The notes: generated from the sequence alone by a model not told the origin. DNA of 64,000 nt from Rugamonas aquatica (GCF_009380215.1 NZ_WHUG01000002.1:1-64000); one strand, 5' to 3'. Positions 51,854-60,607 are shown, counted from the stretch's first letter. A program made the numbers and translations.

Positions 51854-53614
51854 CTAGTGCGCGGGCTTCTGCACCAGCGCGCTGCCGGCGCCATGGCGGT
51901 GGCCTTCGCTGACGGCGGTGACGGTGCCGTCCGGGTTGAACACCAGCGCGTTGGCGGCGCCGATTTCTTCGGGCTTGTTCCAGTGCTGGCCGGTCTTCTC
52001 CAGCGCCCTGGCCTGGCTGCTGCCGGCGAAGCCAGGCTCGACATCGGTGGCCATGCCGTTGCGTTCTGACAGGCGCGGCGCGTTGAGCGCGTCCGGCATG
52101 CTCATGCCCAGGTCGACGTAGTTGAAGATGGTCTGCAGCACGGTGGTGATGATGGTGCCGCCGCCGGGACTGCCGATCGAGAAGGCCGGTTTGCCGTTCT
52201 TGAAGGCCAGCGTCGGCGACATGCTGCTGCGTGGACGCTTGCCCGCTTCCGGCACGTTGGGCGCGGGGCCGGAGAAGTCGAAGTCGGTCATCTCGTTGTT
52301 CAGCAGGAAGCCGTAGCCGGGTACGACGATGCCGCTGCCGCCCCAGGCTTCGATGGTGTAGGTGTAGGCGACGATGTTGCCGTCCTTGTCCGACACGGTC
52401 AGGTGGGTAGTGTGCGCGCCTTCGGCCAGCAGCTTGTTGGCGTTGGGACGCAGCGGCACGCTGAGGTCGTTCTGGAATGGATACGGATCGCCGGCCGGCG
52501 CCTGCACGCTGGCCTGGTTGGGATTGATCAGCTCGCGGCGGCGGGCGGCGTAGTCCTTGTTCAGCAGGCCTGCCACCGGCGCTTCGACGAATTCGGGATC
52601 GGCCAGGTAGGCGTTGCGGTCGGCGAAGGCCAGGCGGCTCGCTTCCAGGTACAGGTGTTCGGCCTTCTCTTTCGGCATGGCCTTGAGGTCGTAGCCTTCG
52701 AGGATGTTCAGCGCTTCGGCGATGGCGATGCCGCCGCTGCTGGGCAGGGGCATGCCGTACAAATCGTAGCCGCGATAAGTGCTGTGCACCGGCTGGCGCA
52801 GGCGCGCTTCGTAGTTGGACAGGTCGGCCATGGTCATCTGGCCGGCGCGCACTTGCACGCCGGCTGCCACGTTTGGCCGGTTCACCGCGTCAACCACGGC
52901 GCGGCCTATCTTGCCTTCATAGAAAACCTTGACGCCGCCGGCCGCCAGTTCGCGGTAGGCCTTGGCCAGGCCGGGGTTGCGCAACATGGTGCCGGACGCG
53001 ATGGCCTTGCCGTTTTTCAGGTACAGCGCGGCGGTGTCGGGGAACAGCTTGAACTTGTCGAGGTTGCCTTCGACCAGGTGCGAGAAATTGTCGTTGACGG
53101 TGAAACCATTAGCGGCCACGCGGATGGCCGGCGCCAGCACCTGCTTGAACGACATCGAGCCGTAGCGGTCCAGCGCTTCGTGCCAGCCGCGCACGGTGCC
53201 GGGCACGCCGACCGCCATGCCGCTGGCGAGCACGGTGTCGAAGTTCATTTCCTTGCCATCCTGCTGGAACACGGTGGGCGTGAAGTTGGCCGGCGCGGTT
53301 TCGCGGTGGTCGATGGTGATGACGCGCTTGTCCTTGGCCAGGTAGATGACCATGAAGCCGCCACCGCCGATGCCGCAGCTGAACGGATCGGTCACGCCCA
53401 AGGTAGCGGCCGCCGCGACGGCGGCATCAATCGCGTTGCCGCCCTGGTTGAGGATGGCCAGCGCCGCCTGCGACGCCGGTTCGCTGATGGTGGCGACGGC
53501 GCCGCCGCTGCCCGTGGCGACCGGGGTCTTGGCCCAGGCCGCCGATGGCAGCAGCAGCGTGACGATGATGGTGGAGACGAGGACGGTGCGGGCGGGGCGG
53601 CGGAGCTGGGTCAT
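51854..53614 (-). CDS. ggt: Gamma-glutamyltransferase
   Basis: Ggt cleaves glutathione and other gamma-glutamyl compounds in the periplasm. The 586-residue precursor has a signal peptide (VSTIIVTLLLPSAAWA), the family opening ISEPASQAALAILNQGGNA and GIGGGGFMVIY. The self-processing site and catalytic threonine are in EGAHTTHLTVSDKDG near residue 407, and GSPGGGTIITTVLQTIFNYV follows. All parts needed for autocleavage into two subunits are present. ATG 53614 has weak purines upstream. Confidence 0.95.
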   Translation of the reverse strand: MTQLRRPARTVLVSTIIVTLLLPSAAWAKTPVATGSGGAVATISEPASQAALAILNQGGNAIDAAVAAAATLGVTDPFSCGIGGGGFMVIYLAKDKRVITIDHRETAPANFTPTVFQQDGKEMNFDTVLASGMAVGVPGTVRGWHEALDRYGSMSFKQVLAPAIRVAANGFTVNDNFSHLVEGNLDKFKLFPDTAALYLKNGKAIASGTMLRNPGLAKAYRELAAGGVKVFYEGKIGRAVVDAVNRPNVAAGVQVRAGQMTMADLSNYEARLRQPVHSTYRGYDLYGMPLPSSGGIAIAEALNILEGYDLKAMPKEKAEHLYLEASRLAFADRNAYLADPEFVEAPVAGLLNKDYAARRRELINPNQASVQAPAGDPYPFQNDLSVPLRPNANKLLAEGAHTTHLTVSDKDGNIVAYTYTIEAWGGSGIVVPGYGFLLNNEMTDFDFSGPAPNVPEAGKRPRSSMSPTLAFKNGKPAFSIGSPGGGTIITTVLQTIFNYVDLGMSMPDALNAPRLSERNGMATDVEPGFAGSSQARALEKTGQHWNKPEEIGAANALVFNPDGTVTAVSEGHRHGAGSALVQKPAH

Positions 53615-53632
53615 GTGGGCGCGGGTCTCGGG

Positions 53633-54130
53633 TTAGGATGAAGGTGCGTTGCTCACCCTCAAGCTTACCCGATAATCCGGCGCGGCTTCATTCTTGGCAG
53701 GGACCGCCTGCGGTTCGACCCCGGTCAGCGTGAACGTCAGGCCGTTTTGCGTGACGCTGGGACTGGCGTTGGGCATGCTGTCCGACAGCACGAAGTTGCT
53801 GGTGCTGCCGTCGGCGGCGGTCAGCGCGAAGCTGTAGCTGATGTAGCCGGCCCAGACGCAGACGGCGCCGGTGCGGCAGCGGCTGTCGTTGACGCGCTCC
53901 AGTTTGAGGCTGGGCGCGCTGGCGGTGGCGCCGCTGATGCCGGGCGTGGCGGCGGGCGCGATGGCGACGCTGGCGCCCTGGGTCAGCACGTAGTCCTGTG
54001 CGAAAGGCTGTTGCGCCGGCGCGGCGCCGGCGCGGCCGACGGCGGACGCGGAGCCGCAGGCGTGCAGCAGGGCCATCGCGGCGATGAGCAGCGGCAGGAT
54101 AATCAACTGCCGCAGTAGTGTGGTTTTCAT
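53633..54130 (-). CDS. Small lipoprotein of unknown function
   Basis: This 165-residue protein has a lipoprotein signal with lipobox LLHAC and AGGAAGAGG before ATG 54130. The mature domain has one cysteine pair (SRCRTGAVCVWAGYISYSF) and is rich in beta strands; the block CRTGAVCVWAG resembles small periplasmic proteins of unknown role. It lies 18 bp upstream of ggt and is probably co-transcribed with it, but no functional link is visible. Confidence 0.65.
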   Translation of the reverse strand: MKTTLLRQLIILPLLIAAMALLHACGSASAVGRAGAAPAQQPFAQDYVLTQGASVAIAPAATPGISGATASAPSLKLERVNDSRCRTGAVCVWAGYISYSFALTAADGSTSNFVLSDSMPNASPSVTQNGLTFTLTGVEPQAVPAKNEAAPDYRVSLRVSNAPSS

Positions 54131-54273
54131 AATTACCTCTTCCTTCGAAGTAGACGGCAAGCTTAGCAAAAAGATCACTGTCGCGTCGCACGAAACGCGG
54201 ATTTACCGCGCCACGTCAAACTTCCGGTTGCGTGCCGTAGAATGGGGGCCCTGAATCACATTGATCGAACAAA

Positions 54274-54537
54274 ATGAAAAAGACCGGCATGGCGAAAAGC
54301 GACGCTAAAAAATTGATGGGCCAGATGTCCGCCCCTGGCGCCGCCAGCTTCGGCAAGGTGGCCGAAGTGGTCGACAAGCGTGAGCAGCGCAAGCGCGACC
54401 AGGCGCTGGGGCTGGTGCCGTTCGCGGTCAAGCTGAACGGCGATCTGGTGCAGCAGCTGCACGCCAAGGCCAAGGAACGCGAAATCGACCTGAACCAGCT
54501 GGTCGGCGAGTTGCTGGCGCAGAGCCTGGCGGCATAA
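54274..54537 (+). CDS. Small basic protein, possibly DNA-binding
   Basis: The 87-residue product is hydrophilic and basic in its first half (VVDKREQRKRDQ), followed by FAVKLNGDLVQQLHAKAKER and NQLVGELLAQSLAA. The strand then two helices at the C-terminus resembles a ribbon-helix-helix fold, but the match is loose. A second possible start is ATG 54289. It is followed by a bidirectional terminator shared with rpoH. Confidence 0.6.
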   Translation: MKKTGMAKSDAKKLMGQMSAPGAASFGKVAEVVDKREQRKRDQALGLVPFAVKLNGDLVQQLHAKAKEREIDLNQLVGELLAQSLAA

Positions 54538-54565
54538 CAACGGGCAGCAAACAGCCCGCAAAAAC

Positions 54566-54602
54566 AAAAAAGCCGCGCGGTGCAAACCGGGCGGCTTTTT
54601 TT
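54566..54602. terminator. Bidirectional terminator between 54274 gene and rpoH
   Basis: GCCGCGCGGT pairs with ACCGGGCGGC (one mismatch), with AAAAAA to the left and seven T to the right. It serves the plus-strand small gene and the minus-strand rpoH gene. A smaller hairpin GGGC...GCCC at 54542-54557 precedes it. Confidence 0.85.
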
Positions 54603-54615
54603 AACGCGCGGTGGC

Positions 54616-55521
54616 TTATACGTAAGCGGCCAGAGCGCCCTTCATTTTCTTCAGCGCGGCGACTTCGATCTGGCGGATGCGCTCGGCGGAGACGCCGAAT
54701 TCTTCCGCCAGCGTGTGCAGCGTGGCGCCGGAGCCGTCGTCATTGGCCAGCCAGCGGGCTTCGACGATGCGGCGCGAACGGGCGTCCAGCTTGCCCAGCG
54801 CTTCTTCCAGGCCTTCCGATTGCAGACGTGTCACTTGCTCGGCTTCCAGCACGCGGGTCGGCTCGCTGGCTTCGGACGACAGGTAGGCGATCGGTGCGAA
54901 CTTGTCGTCTTCATCGTCGTTCGGCGATTCCAGCGCGATGTCGCGGCCGCTCAGGCGGGTTTCCATCTCGATCACTTCTTCGCGCTTGACGTCCAGCAGC
55001 TTGGCCAGGCTGTCAATTTGCGTAGGCGTCATCGCGTCCAGGCCGGTCTTGTGGCTGCGCAGGTTGAAGAACAGCTTGCGCTGGGCCTTGGTGGTGGCCA
55101 CTTTGACCAGGCGCCAGTTCTTCAGGATGTACTCGTGCATCTCGGCTTTGATCCAGTGCATGGCGTACGACACCAGGCGCACGCCCTGGTCGGGGTCGAA
55201 GCGCTTGACGGCTTTCATCAGGCCGATATTGCCTTCCTGGATCAGGTCGGCGTGCGGCAGGCCGTAGCCCAGATAGCCGCGCGCGATCGATACCACCAGG
55301 CGCAGGTGCGACAGCACCAGCTCCTGGGCGGCGCCCAAGTCGTTCTTTTCCTGCAGGCGCTTGGCCAGCGAGACTTCATCGTCGTGCGTCAACATCGGCA
55401 GGCGGTTGACGGCCGAAATGTAGGCGTCCAGGTTGCCCAGGTTGCCAGTGAACCCGAGTCCCAGGGCGCTATTGGTGGCTGGTACCAATGCGGTCGGTGC
55501 GGACATCATAGTCATTTTCAT
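54616..55521 (-). CDS. rpoH: RNA polymerase sigma-32 (heat shock sigma factor)
   Basis: RpoH directs transcription of heat-shock genes. The 301-residue protein has the region 2 block HLRLVVSIARGYLGYGLPHA DLIQEGN (spaced here), the RpoH-specific box QRKLFFNLR near residue 135 and region 4 LAEEFGVSAERIRQIEVAAL. AAGGAATG before ATG 55521 sets the start. Its promoter is fully covered by a CIRCE operator (55602-55628), so HrcA is likely to repress it. Confidence 0.96.
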   Translation of the reverse strand: MKMTMMSAPTALVPATNSALGLGFTGNLGNLDAYISAVNRLPMLTHDDEVSLAKRLQEKNDLGAAQELVLSHLRLVVSIARGYLGYGLPHADLIQEGNIGLMKAVKRFDPDQGVRLVSYAMHWIKAEMHEYILKNWRLVKVATTKAQRKLFFNLRSHKTGLDAMTPTQIDSLAKLLDVKREEVIEMETRLSGRDIALESPNDDEDDKFAPIAYLSSEASEPTRVLEAEQVTRLQSEGLEEALGKLDARSRRIVEARWLANDDGSGATLHTLAEEFGVSAERIRQIEVAALKKMKGALAAYV

Positions 55522-55598
55522 TCCTTCGCTCGATGATATTGCTTAGTCTCAATGTTTCAAAATTGCTGTAGAGAACTGTTTTGCTCTTCAGTACACAT

Positions 55599-55628
55599 AT
55601 ATTAGCACTCTCCTTCGATGAGTGCCAA
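55599..55628 (-). promoter_or_regulatory. Sigma-70-type promoter of rpoH
   Basis: On the minus strand TTGGCA (55628-55623) and TAATAT (55604-55599) are 18 bp apart. Transcription would start near 55592, giving a leader of about 70 nt. Both boxes are shared with the CIRCE inverted repeat. Confidence 0.65.
55602..55628. promoter_or_regulatory. CIRCE element (HrcA operator) upstream of rpoH
   Basis: TTAGCACTC-N9-GAGTGCCAA matches the CIRCE consensus TTAGCACTC-N9-GAGTGCTAA in 17 of 18 positions, with the exact 9-nt spacer. It ends 81 bp from the rpoH start codon and overlies the predicted promoter. Confidence 0.9.
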
Positions 55629-55751
55629 TCGCTGGATATTTATCGCAGCGATAGTAAAAATACTATGAGGTTTTTACGCATCATGGCTTCTGTTATATCA
55701 AGCATGCGCGCAGGAGCTTAGGGTTGACTTAATGATAGGCGGGCAGGAGGG

Positions 55752-55781
55752 GCGTTTCCGTACGGGAGCGCACGGAAACGC
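55752..55781. other. Stem-loop after ftsX
   Basis: Perfect 10-bp arms GCGTTTCCGT and ACGGAAACGC enclose a 10-nt loop, seven bases past the ftsX stop. No T tract follows, so termination may be weak. Confidence 0.55.
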
Positions 55782-55787
55782 GGGGGA

Positions 55788-56708
55788 TCAGTTCAGGCGG
55801 GACAGGTGGCGCTGCACGGACAGCAGGGCGCCGATGAGGCCGAGGCCGGCGGACAGGGCCAGCAGGCCGCCCATGGCCAGCGGCGGCAGCGGCGCCAGCT
55901 GGAATTCGGAGGCGTACAACCGGGCGAATTCGGCGATCGCCAGGTTGAGCGGTTGCAGCGCCAGCGACACGGCGCCCAGCGCCACGCCGCCCGCGCACAG
56001 GCCCAGCAGCGCGCCGGTGTAGTAGAAGGGGCGGTGGATGAAGCTGTCGGTGGCGCCGATCAGCTTGGACACCAGGATTTCCTCACGCTGGGTCATCACC
56101 TGCAGGCGGATGGTGTTGAAGATCACCGCCACCACCACCGTGCCCAGCGTGGCCGCCAGCAGCAGCAGGGCCAGGCGCAGCACGTTGAGCAGGGCCGCCA
56201 GGCGCTTGACCCAGGCCGAATCGACCTGCACCGTGTCGACGCCGGGCAGGGCGCGGATCTGTTCGGCCAGCTGGTCGACGTCGCCGCCGGCCTGGGCGTT
56301 GCGGAAGGCGTCGAGCTTGAGCACATAGCTGTCGGGCAGCGGGTTTTCGCCCAGCGTGGTCAGCACGTCGGCCAGGCCGCTCTTGTCCTTGAGCTGGTCG
56401 AGCGCCTTTTCACGCGGGGTGAAGACGATCTTGGCCTGTTTGTCGCGCACCGTCTGGCGCAGCGACACGGCCAGCGCCTCGGCCTGCTCGCGCGGGGTGT
56501 CCTGCTTGAGGAAGATGCTGATTTCGGGATCGACCGACAGCTGTTCGGACATGGGCCGCACATTGTCGAGCAGGGTCAGGCCGGCGAACGGCAGGGCCAG
56601 CGCGATCGCCACTACTAATATGTTGAACAAAAAACCGCCCGGCGAGCGGCGCAGGTGCACCAGGGCCGCGGCCAGCGCGTAACGGTGTTGGCGGAACCAG
56701 AGCGTCAT
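55788..56708 (-). CDS. ftsX: Cell division protein FtsX
   Basis: FtsX is the membrane partner of FtsE and controls cell-wall hydrolases at the septum. The 306-residue protein has four helices: one after the cytosolic N-terminus (FLFNILVVAIALALPFAGLTL), an extracytoplasmic domain, then three grouped at the C-terminal half (LRLALLLLAATLGTVVVAVI; GALLGLCAGGVALGAVSLAL; MGGLLALSAGLGLIGALL). It overlaps ftsE by ATGA. Confidence 0.95.
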   Translation of the reverse strand: MTLWFRQHRYALAAALVHLRRSPGGFLFNILVVAIALALPFAGLTLLDNVRPMSEQLSVDPEISIFLKQDTPREQAEALAVSLRQTVRDKQAKIVFTPREKALDQLKDKSGLADVLTTLGENPLPDSYVLKLDAFRNAQAGGDVDQLAEQIRALPGVDTVQVDSAWVKRLAALLNVLRLALLLLAATLGTVVVAVIFNTIRLQVMTQREEILVSKLIGATDSFIHRPFYYTGALLGLCAGGVALGAVSLALQPLNLAIAEFARLYASEFQLAPLPPLAMGGLLALSAGLGLIGALLSVQRHLSRLN

Positions 56709-57361
56709 GCCGCTACCTCCAGTTGACCTTGCTTGAGGTGGATCACGCGCGCGGCGGCGTCCAGCATCTGCTCGTCGTGGCTGGAAATCAGGCAGGTGAC
56801 GCCGACCGAGTGGAAGGCCTTGAGCGCGTCGAGCACCTTGTCGGCGCTGGCGCGGTCGAGGTTGGCGGTGGGTTCGTCGGCCAGGATCACCTGCGGCCGG
56901 TTGACGATGGCGCGCGCGATCGATACCCGCTGCTGCTCGCCGCCGGACAGGGCCAGCGGCTGGGCGTCGGCGCGTTCGAGCAGGCCGACCTTGTCGAGCG
57001 CGGCGCGGGCGCGCTGCTCGGCCTGGGCGCGCGAGGCGCCCGTGACCAGCAGCGGCAGCATGACGTTGGCCAGGATGGAACGGTCGGTCAGCAGGCGCTG
57101 CTGCTGGAAGATCAGGCCGAGGTTGCGGCGCAGGAAGGGCACGGCGGCCGGCTTGATGCGGGCGATGTCCTGGCCGTTGACGATGACCTGGCCGGCGCTG
57201 GGGCGCTCCATGGCGGCGATCATTTTCAGCAGCGTGGACTTGCCGGCGCCCGAGGGGCCGGCCAGGAACACCAGCTCGCCCTTGGCCACGGTCAGCGAAA
57301 TATCGCGCAGCGCCGTGGTGTCGGCGGCATAGTGTTTCGAGACGTTACGGAATTCGATCAT
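56705..57361 (-). CDS. ftsE: Cell division ATP-binding protein FtsE
   Basis: FtsE is the ABC ATPase of the FtsEX complex. The 218-residue protein has Walker A GPSGAGKST, signature LSGGEQQRVSIA, Walker B VILADEPTANLD and the H-loop LISSHDEQML. MIEFRNVSKHYAADTTALRD is the standard start. It lies between ftsY and ftsX in the usual order. Confidence 0.96.
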   Translation of the reverse strand: MIEFRNVSKHYAADTTALRDISLTVAKGELVFLAGPSGAGKSTLLKMIAAMERPSAGQVIVNGQDIARIKPAAVPFLRRNLGLIFQQQRLLTDRSILANVMLPLLVTGASRAQAEQRARAALDKVGLLERADAQPLALSGGEQQRVSIARAIVNRPQVILADEPTANLDRASADKVLDALKAFHSVGVTCLISSHDEQMLDAAARVIHLKQGQLEVAA

Positions 57362-57370
57362 GGAGTGGGC

Positions 57371-58420
57371 TTATCCCAGCAAGGCGTCGACGAACTCGGC
57401 GGCGACGAAGGGTTGCAAGTCTTCGATCTTCTCGCCGATGCCGATAAAGTAAACCGGCACCGGACGCACGCGGGCGATGGCGGCCAGCACGCCACCCTTG
57501 GCGGTGCCGTCCAGCTTGGTAATCACCAGGCCGGTCAGCTGCAGGGCGTCGTCGAAGGCCTTGACCTGGGCCAGCGCATTCTGGCCGGTGTTGCCGTCGA
57601 TGACCAGCAGCGTTTCGTGCGGCGCGCCATCGAGGCCCTTGCCGATCACGCGCTTGATCTTTTTCAGCTCTTCCATCAGGTGCAACTGGGTCGGCAGGCG
57701 GCCGGCGGTGTCGATCATCACCACGTCCAGGCCCTTGGCTTTGCCGGACTGGACGGCGTCGAACGAGACCGCGGCCGGGTCGCCGGATGCTTGCGAGATG
57801 ACGGTGATGTTGTTGCGCTGGCCCCAGACCATCAGCTGCTCGCGGGCGGCGGCGCGGAAGGTGTCGCCGGCGGCCAGCAGCACCGACTGGCCGTGCGACT
57901 GCATGTGCTTGGCCAGCTTGCCGATGGTGGTGGTCTTGCCGGCGCCGTTGACGCCGGCGATCATCATCACGGTCGGCTGGTGGCGGCCCAGCTCGAACGG
58001 GCGTTGCAGCGGCGTCAGCAGGTCGATCATCAGCAGCTTGAGCGCGGCCTTGACGGCGGCGGCGTCGAGCAGCTTGTCGTCCTTGACCTTTTGTTTCAGC
58101 GCTTCCAGCAGATATTCGGTGGCGTCGATGCCGGCGTCGGACATCAGCAGCGCCGCTTCCAGCTCCTCGTACAGGGCATCGTCGATCTTGGCGCCGACGA
58201 ACAGGATGGACAGGTTGCTGGAAGTCTTGGACAGGCCGGCCTTCAGGCGCGACATCCACGACAGCTTGGGCGCGGGCTCCTCGATGGGCAACAGATCAGG
58301 CAAGTCGGGCAGGTCGGACGTTACGGCTGCTGGGGACGGGACTGGCGCCGCGGCTGGCGCGGGCGCCACTGGCACTTCGGGGGCGACGGGTTTTTTCTTG
58401 AAGAAACTAAACATGGACAT
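57371..58420 (-). CDS. ftsY: Signal recognition particle receptor FtsY
   Basis: FtsY brings ribosome-SRP complexes to the membrane. The 349-residue protein has a proline- and alanine-rich N-terminal region in place of a long acidic A domain, then the NG domain: GVNGAGKTTTIGKLA (G1), DTFRAAAREQL, DTAGRLPTQLHLMEEL and TKLDGTAKGGVLAAI. The A domain is short compared with E. coli. It precedes ftsE by 9 bp and forms an operon with ftsEX. Confidence 0.96.
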   Translation of the reverse strand: MSMFSFFKKKPVAPEVPVAPAPAAAPVPSPAAVTSDLPDLPDLLPIEEPAPKLSWMSRLKAGLSKTSSNLSILFVGAKIDDALYEELEAALLMSDAGIDATEYLLEALKQKVKDDKLLDAAAVKAALKLLMIDLLTPLQRPFELGRHQPTVMMIAGVNGAGKTTTIGKLAKHMQSHGQSVLLAAGDTFRAAAREQLMVWGQRNNITVISQASGDPAAVSFDAVQSGKAKGLDVVMIDTAGRLPTQLHLMEELKKIKRVIGKGLDGAPHETLLVIDGNTGQNALAQVKAFDDALQLTGLVITKLDGTAKGGVLAAIARVRPVPVYFIGIGEKIEDLQPFVAAEFVDALLG

Positions 58421-58532
58421 GTGGTTGGGGGCGCTTCAAGCTGATGTCCGGCAGCGCCGGACACGGGGAAATGCGGGTATTTTACCAGAGCGCGGCGCGG
58501 CGGCCTCTTTATGCTACCGGAATGACAAGATT

Positions 58533-59480
58533 TCAGCCGGCGACGGCGGCGGCGTGGCGCAAGCGCCATTCGGCAATGGCGCCGCTGATGTCGGACAGCG
58601 CATACACCCGCACATGGGGCGGACGACGGCGGCGCAGCGCGGCGTTGCCGCCGCCGGCCCACAATTCGACGCCGCCGCCGAGGCGGGTGTGCAGCTCGGT
58701 CAGGCCGTCGAGCGCCTGGCGGGCGTTCATCGCCACCGAGAAGGACAGGGCGATGATGTCCACCCGCTGCACGCGCGCCGCTTCGACGATGTCGAGCAGC
58801 GGCGTCTGCACGCCCAGCGAGATGCAGTGCGCGCCTTCGGCCACGCACATCGCCTCGGCCATCAGCAGGCCCAGGCCGTGACGTTCCTGCGGCAGCGTGG
58901 TCAGCATGATGCGCGGCGCGCCCAGGTTGCTGGCGTTGGCCTGCGGCATGGCGAAGATGGCGCTGCGCATGACCACCGTCAACGACTCTGTATATAAGTG
59001 TTCTTCGAAAGTGGCGAGGGAGCCGCCGGCCCAGGCTTCGCCGATCAGGGTGGTCAGCGGCGCCACCAGCTCGATCACGAAGCTCTTCAGGCCCATCATC
59101 AGCAGCGCCTGCGACAGCTTGCGGCGCAGCGCTTCCATCTGGTGGCTCTTGCACAGATCCAGATAGCTTTGCAGTTCCGGCGGCGGCACCGTGGCGCCGT
59201 GCATGCTGACGGCGGCCTGGCCGGTCAGGGCCCGCAGCTCGTCGGTGCTGTACTGGATGACCTTGCCGGGGCGGTAGCCCAGGTCGATCAGCCGTTTGAC
59301 CAGGCGCAGCTTGTGCACCTGCTCGATCGGATAGACGCGTTCACCGTTGGGGTCGCGCAGCGGCTGGGGGAAATCGTAACGCCGTTCCCACACGCGCAGG
59401 GTTTCCTTGGCGACGCCGGTGTCGCGCTCAACGTCGCTGATCGTGCTCGGAACTGGTTGTGAGGAAACTTTAGTAGTCAT
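58533..59480 (-). CDS. MerR family regulator with cobalamin-binding-type sensor domain
   Basis: The 315-residue protein has a MerR helix-turn-helix (DVERDTGVAKETLRVWERRY near residue 18), a four-helix segment with the motif W-x9-EH (WAGGSLATFEEH near residue 150) and a B12-binding Rossmann domain with ERHGLG (ExHxxG, near residue 200), where cobalamin proteins have DxHxxG. This is the domain order of CarH/LitR light- or B12-dependent repressors. No carotenoid or photolyase gene is nearby. It is upstream of ftsY on the same strand but separated by 112 bp. Confidence 0.85.
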   Translation of the reverse strand: MTTKVSSQPVPSTISDVERDTGVAKETLRVWERRYDFPQPLRDPNGERVYPIEQVHKLRLVKRLIDLGYRPGKVIQYSTDELRALTGQAAVSMHGATVPPPELQSYLDLCKSHQMEALRRKLSQALLMMGLKSFVIELVAPLTTLIGEAWAGGSLATFEEHLYTESLTVVMRSAIFAMPQANASNLGAPRIMLTTLPQERHGLGLLMAEAMCVAEGAHCISLGVQTPLLDIVEAARVQRVDIIALSFSVAMNARQALDGLTELHTRLGGGVELWAGGGNAALRRRRPPHVRVYALSDISGAIAEWRLRHAAAVAG

Positions 59481-60364
59481 CAGGCATACGCGGCCGCCAT
59501 TTTTTTGACAGTCGCAAGGGTTGGCACAGGGTCCGGGTGCACAGTGCGCTGGCGGCCGGGCCGTGACAACGCGACCTGCATTTTACATTCGATTCGCGCC
59601 CGAAAGTATCGCGCCGCCGTCGTGTTTTGCTTCGCGCAAGCCACAGAAAAGAGCTTGTCCACGACACACAGTTGACATCAAGAACTAATGAACTGAATAT
59701 CGGTTTTGCCCCATCGATGTCCTGGACAAAATAATTTGTCGGGATGAAAAAAATATTGGCTGGCTGTTGTAGGCAGTCCAATTTCCACGGTGGCGGCGGC
59801 GTTGGATTGCGCTGGATCAAGTAGGGAGGGGCATGCATGGAATTCATGCAGGGAATGAATGTTTCTCACCGCATTCGCCGTGAATTTGCAAGGGGTGATG
59901 GTGGTTTTGTCTCCAATATGCAACAGGTAGCAATTTCTTACAAATTGCTGATGCACTGCAACAGCTTGCGCGCGCGACAGAATTTCCTACACAAATAAAG
60001 CGCTAACACTATGAGCAAAGTTGGCTTCCGGGCTATTTTGCCGCTTTAAACTGCCAAACAATGTCCTGAGTTGTAAGCTTATTACCATTGAGTCGAGGCG
60101 AACATCGGGGCGCTTCAGTATAAAATGGCGTCAGAAATAGCAAAGTGGCTATTTTAACTTGGTCCGACAACGATGTAGTAACGCATGCATAGATCTTGCA
60201 TTTGTCACTCGGGCAGCCCGTACCACGGGGTGCTGCAATGGATGCATCGGGCGGAAATACCGGGCTAGTTGGCTAACTCGGCAGGAAATATTGCGATGCG
60301 GTAAAATGCGGGTGTTTTGAATTTCTGGCAAGAGTGACTGGGGTCAACATGAACGCTTTTACAC
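59481..60364. other. Long intergenic region, mostly without recognised genes
   Basis: Between the MerR gene and the porin promoter lie about 880 bp with lower GC content than the neighbouring genes. Short open frames on both strands lack family features. It includes a candidate small gene at 59837-59998 and a small hairpin AAATAGC/GCTATTT at 60135-60154 preceded by TATAAA at 60119-60124. A small RNA could be hidden here, but none was identified. No tRNA-like structure was seen. Confidence 0.5.
59837..59998 (+). CDS. Candidate small protein, 53 residues, unknown
   Basis: The frame MEFMQGMNVSHRIRREF continues to LRARQNFLHK and TAA 59996-59998. Its support is a strong ribosome-binding-like GGGAGGGG ending six bases before the ATG, and a mixed hydrophilic composition with a central hydrophobic stretch (QQVAISYKLLMH). 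No family is recognised and the surrounding region is non-coding, so it may be a chance frame. Confidence 0.25.
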   Translation: MEFMQGMNVSHRIRREFARGDGGFVSNMQQVAISYKLLMHCNSLRARQNFLHK

Positions 60365-60393
60365 TTGGCAGACCAGCAAAGCATCAGTATAGT
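60365..60393 (+). promoter_or_regulatory. Sigma-70-type promoter of the porin gene
   Basis: TTGGCA (60365-60370) and TATAGT (60388-60393) are 17 bp apart. A start near 60400 gives a leader of about 208 nt before the porin ATG. Confidence 0.6.
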
Positions 60394-60401
60394 GCCGCCT
60401 C

Positions 60402-60418
60402 CGACGCAATTTGCGTCG
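60402..60418 (+). other. Hairpin at the start of the porin leader
   Basis: CGACGCAA and TTGCGTCG form a perfect inverted repeat with one central base, right where transcription is predicted to begin. A 5'-end hairpin could stabilise the porin mRNA. The rest of the leader to 60607 has a further GTCCC/GGGAC pairing and no gene. Confidence 0.45.
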
Positions 60419-60607
60419 CGATAAAGCCGGCGTCGATTTAATCGGCCGCAATTTAAGTGAACGCGTCCCGCAGCTGGGACCGCATCGTGGCAGCTGGGGA
60501 GTTTGCCCTCACGCACAGACGGCGCTGCAGATGGCGCCGATAAGCACCGAACACGCCGCAATACTAGCTTTACCTTTTTACAGCAACACAACTGAAGGAA
60601 ACACGTA

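Noticed and set aside
60349..60441. A 30-codon plus-strand frame (MNAFTLGRPAKHQ...) just upstream of the porin leader
   Set aside because: It spans the predicted porin promoter and has no ribosome-binding site or family similarity.
59481..60607. Search for tRNA, rRNA or CRISPR repeats in the largest gene-free interval
   Set aside because: No cloverleaf, conserved rRNA stretch or regularly spaced direct repeats were found by eye.
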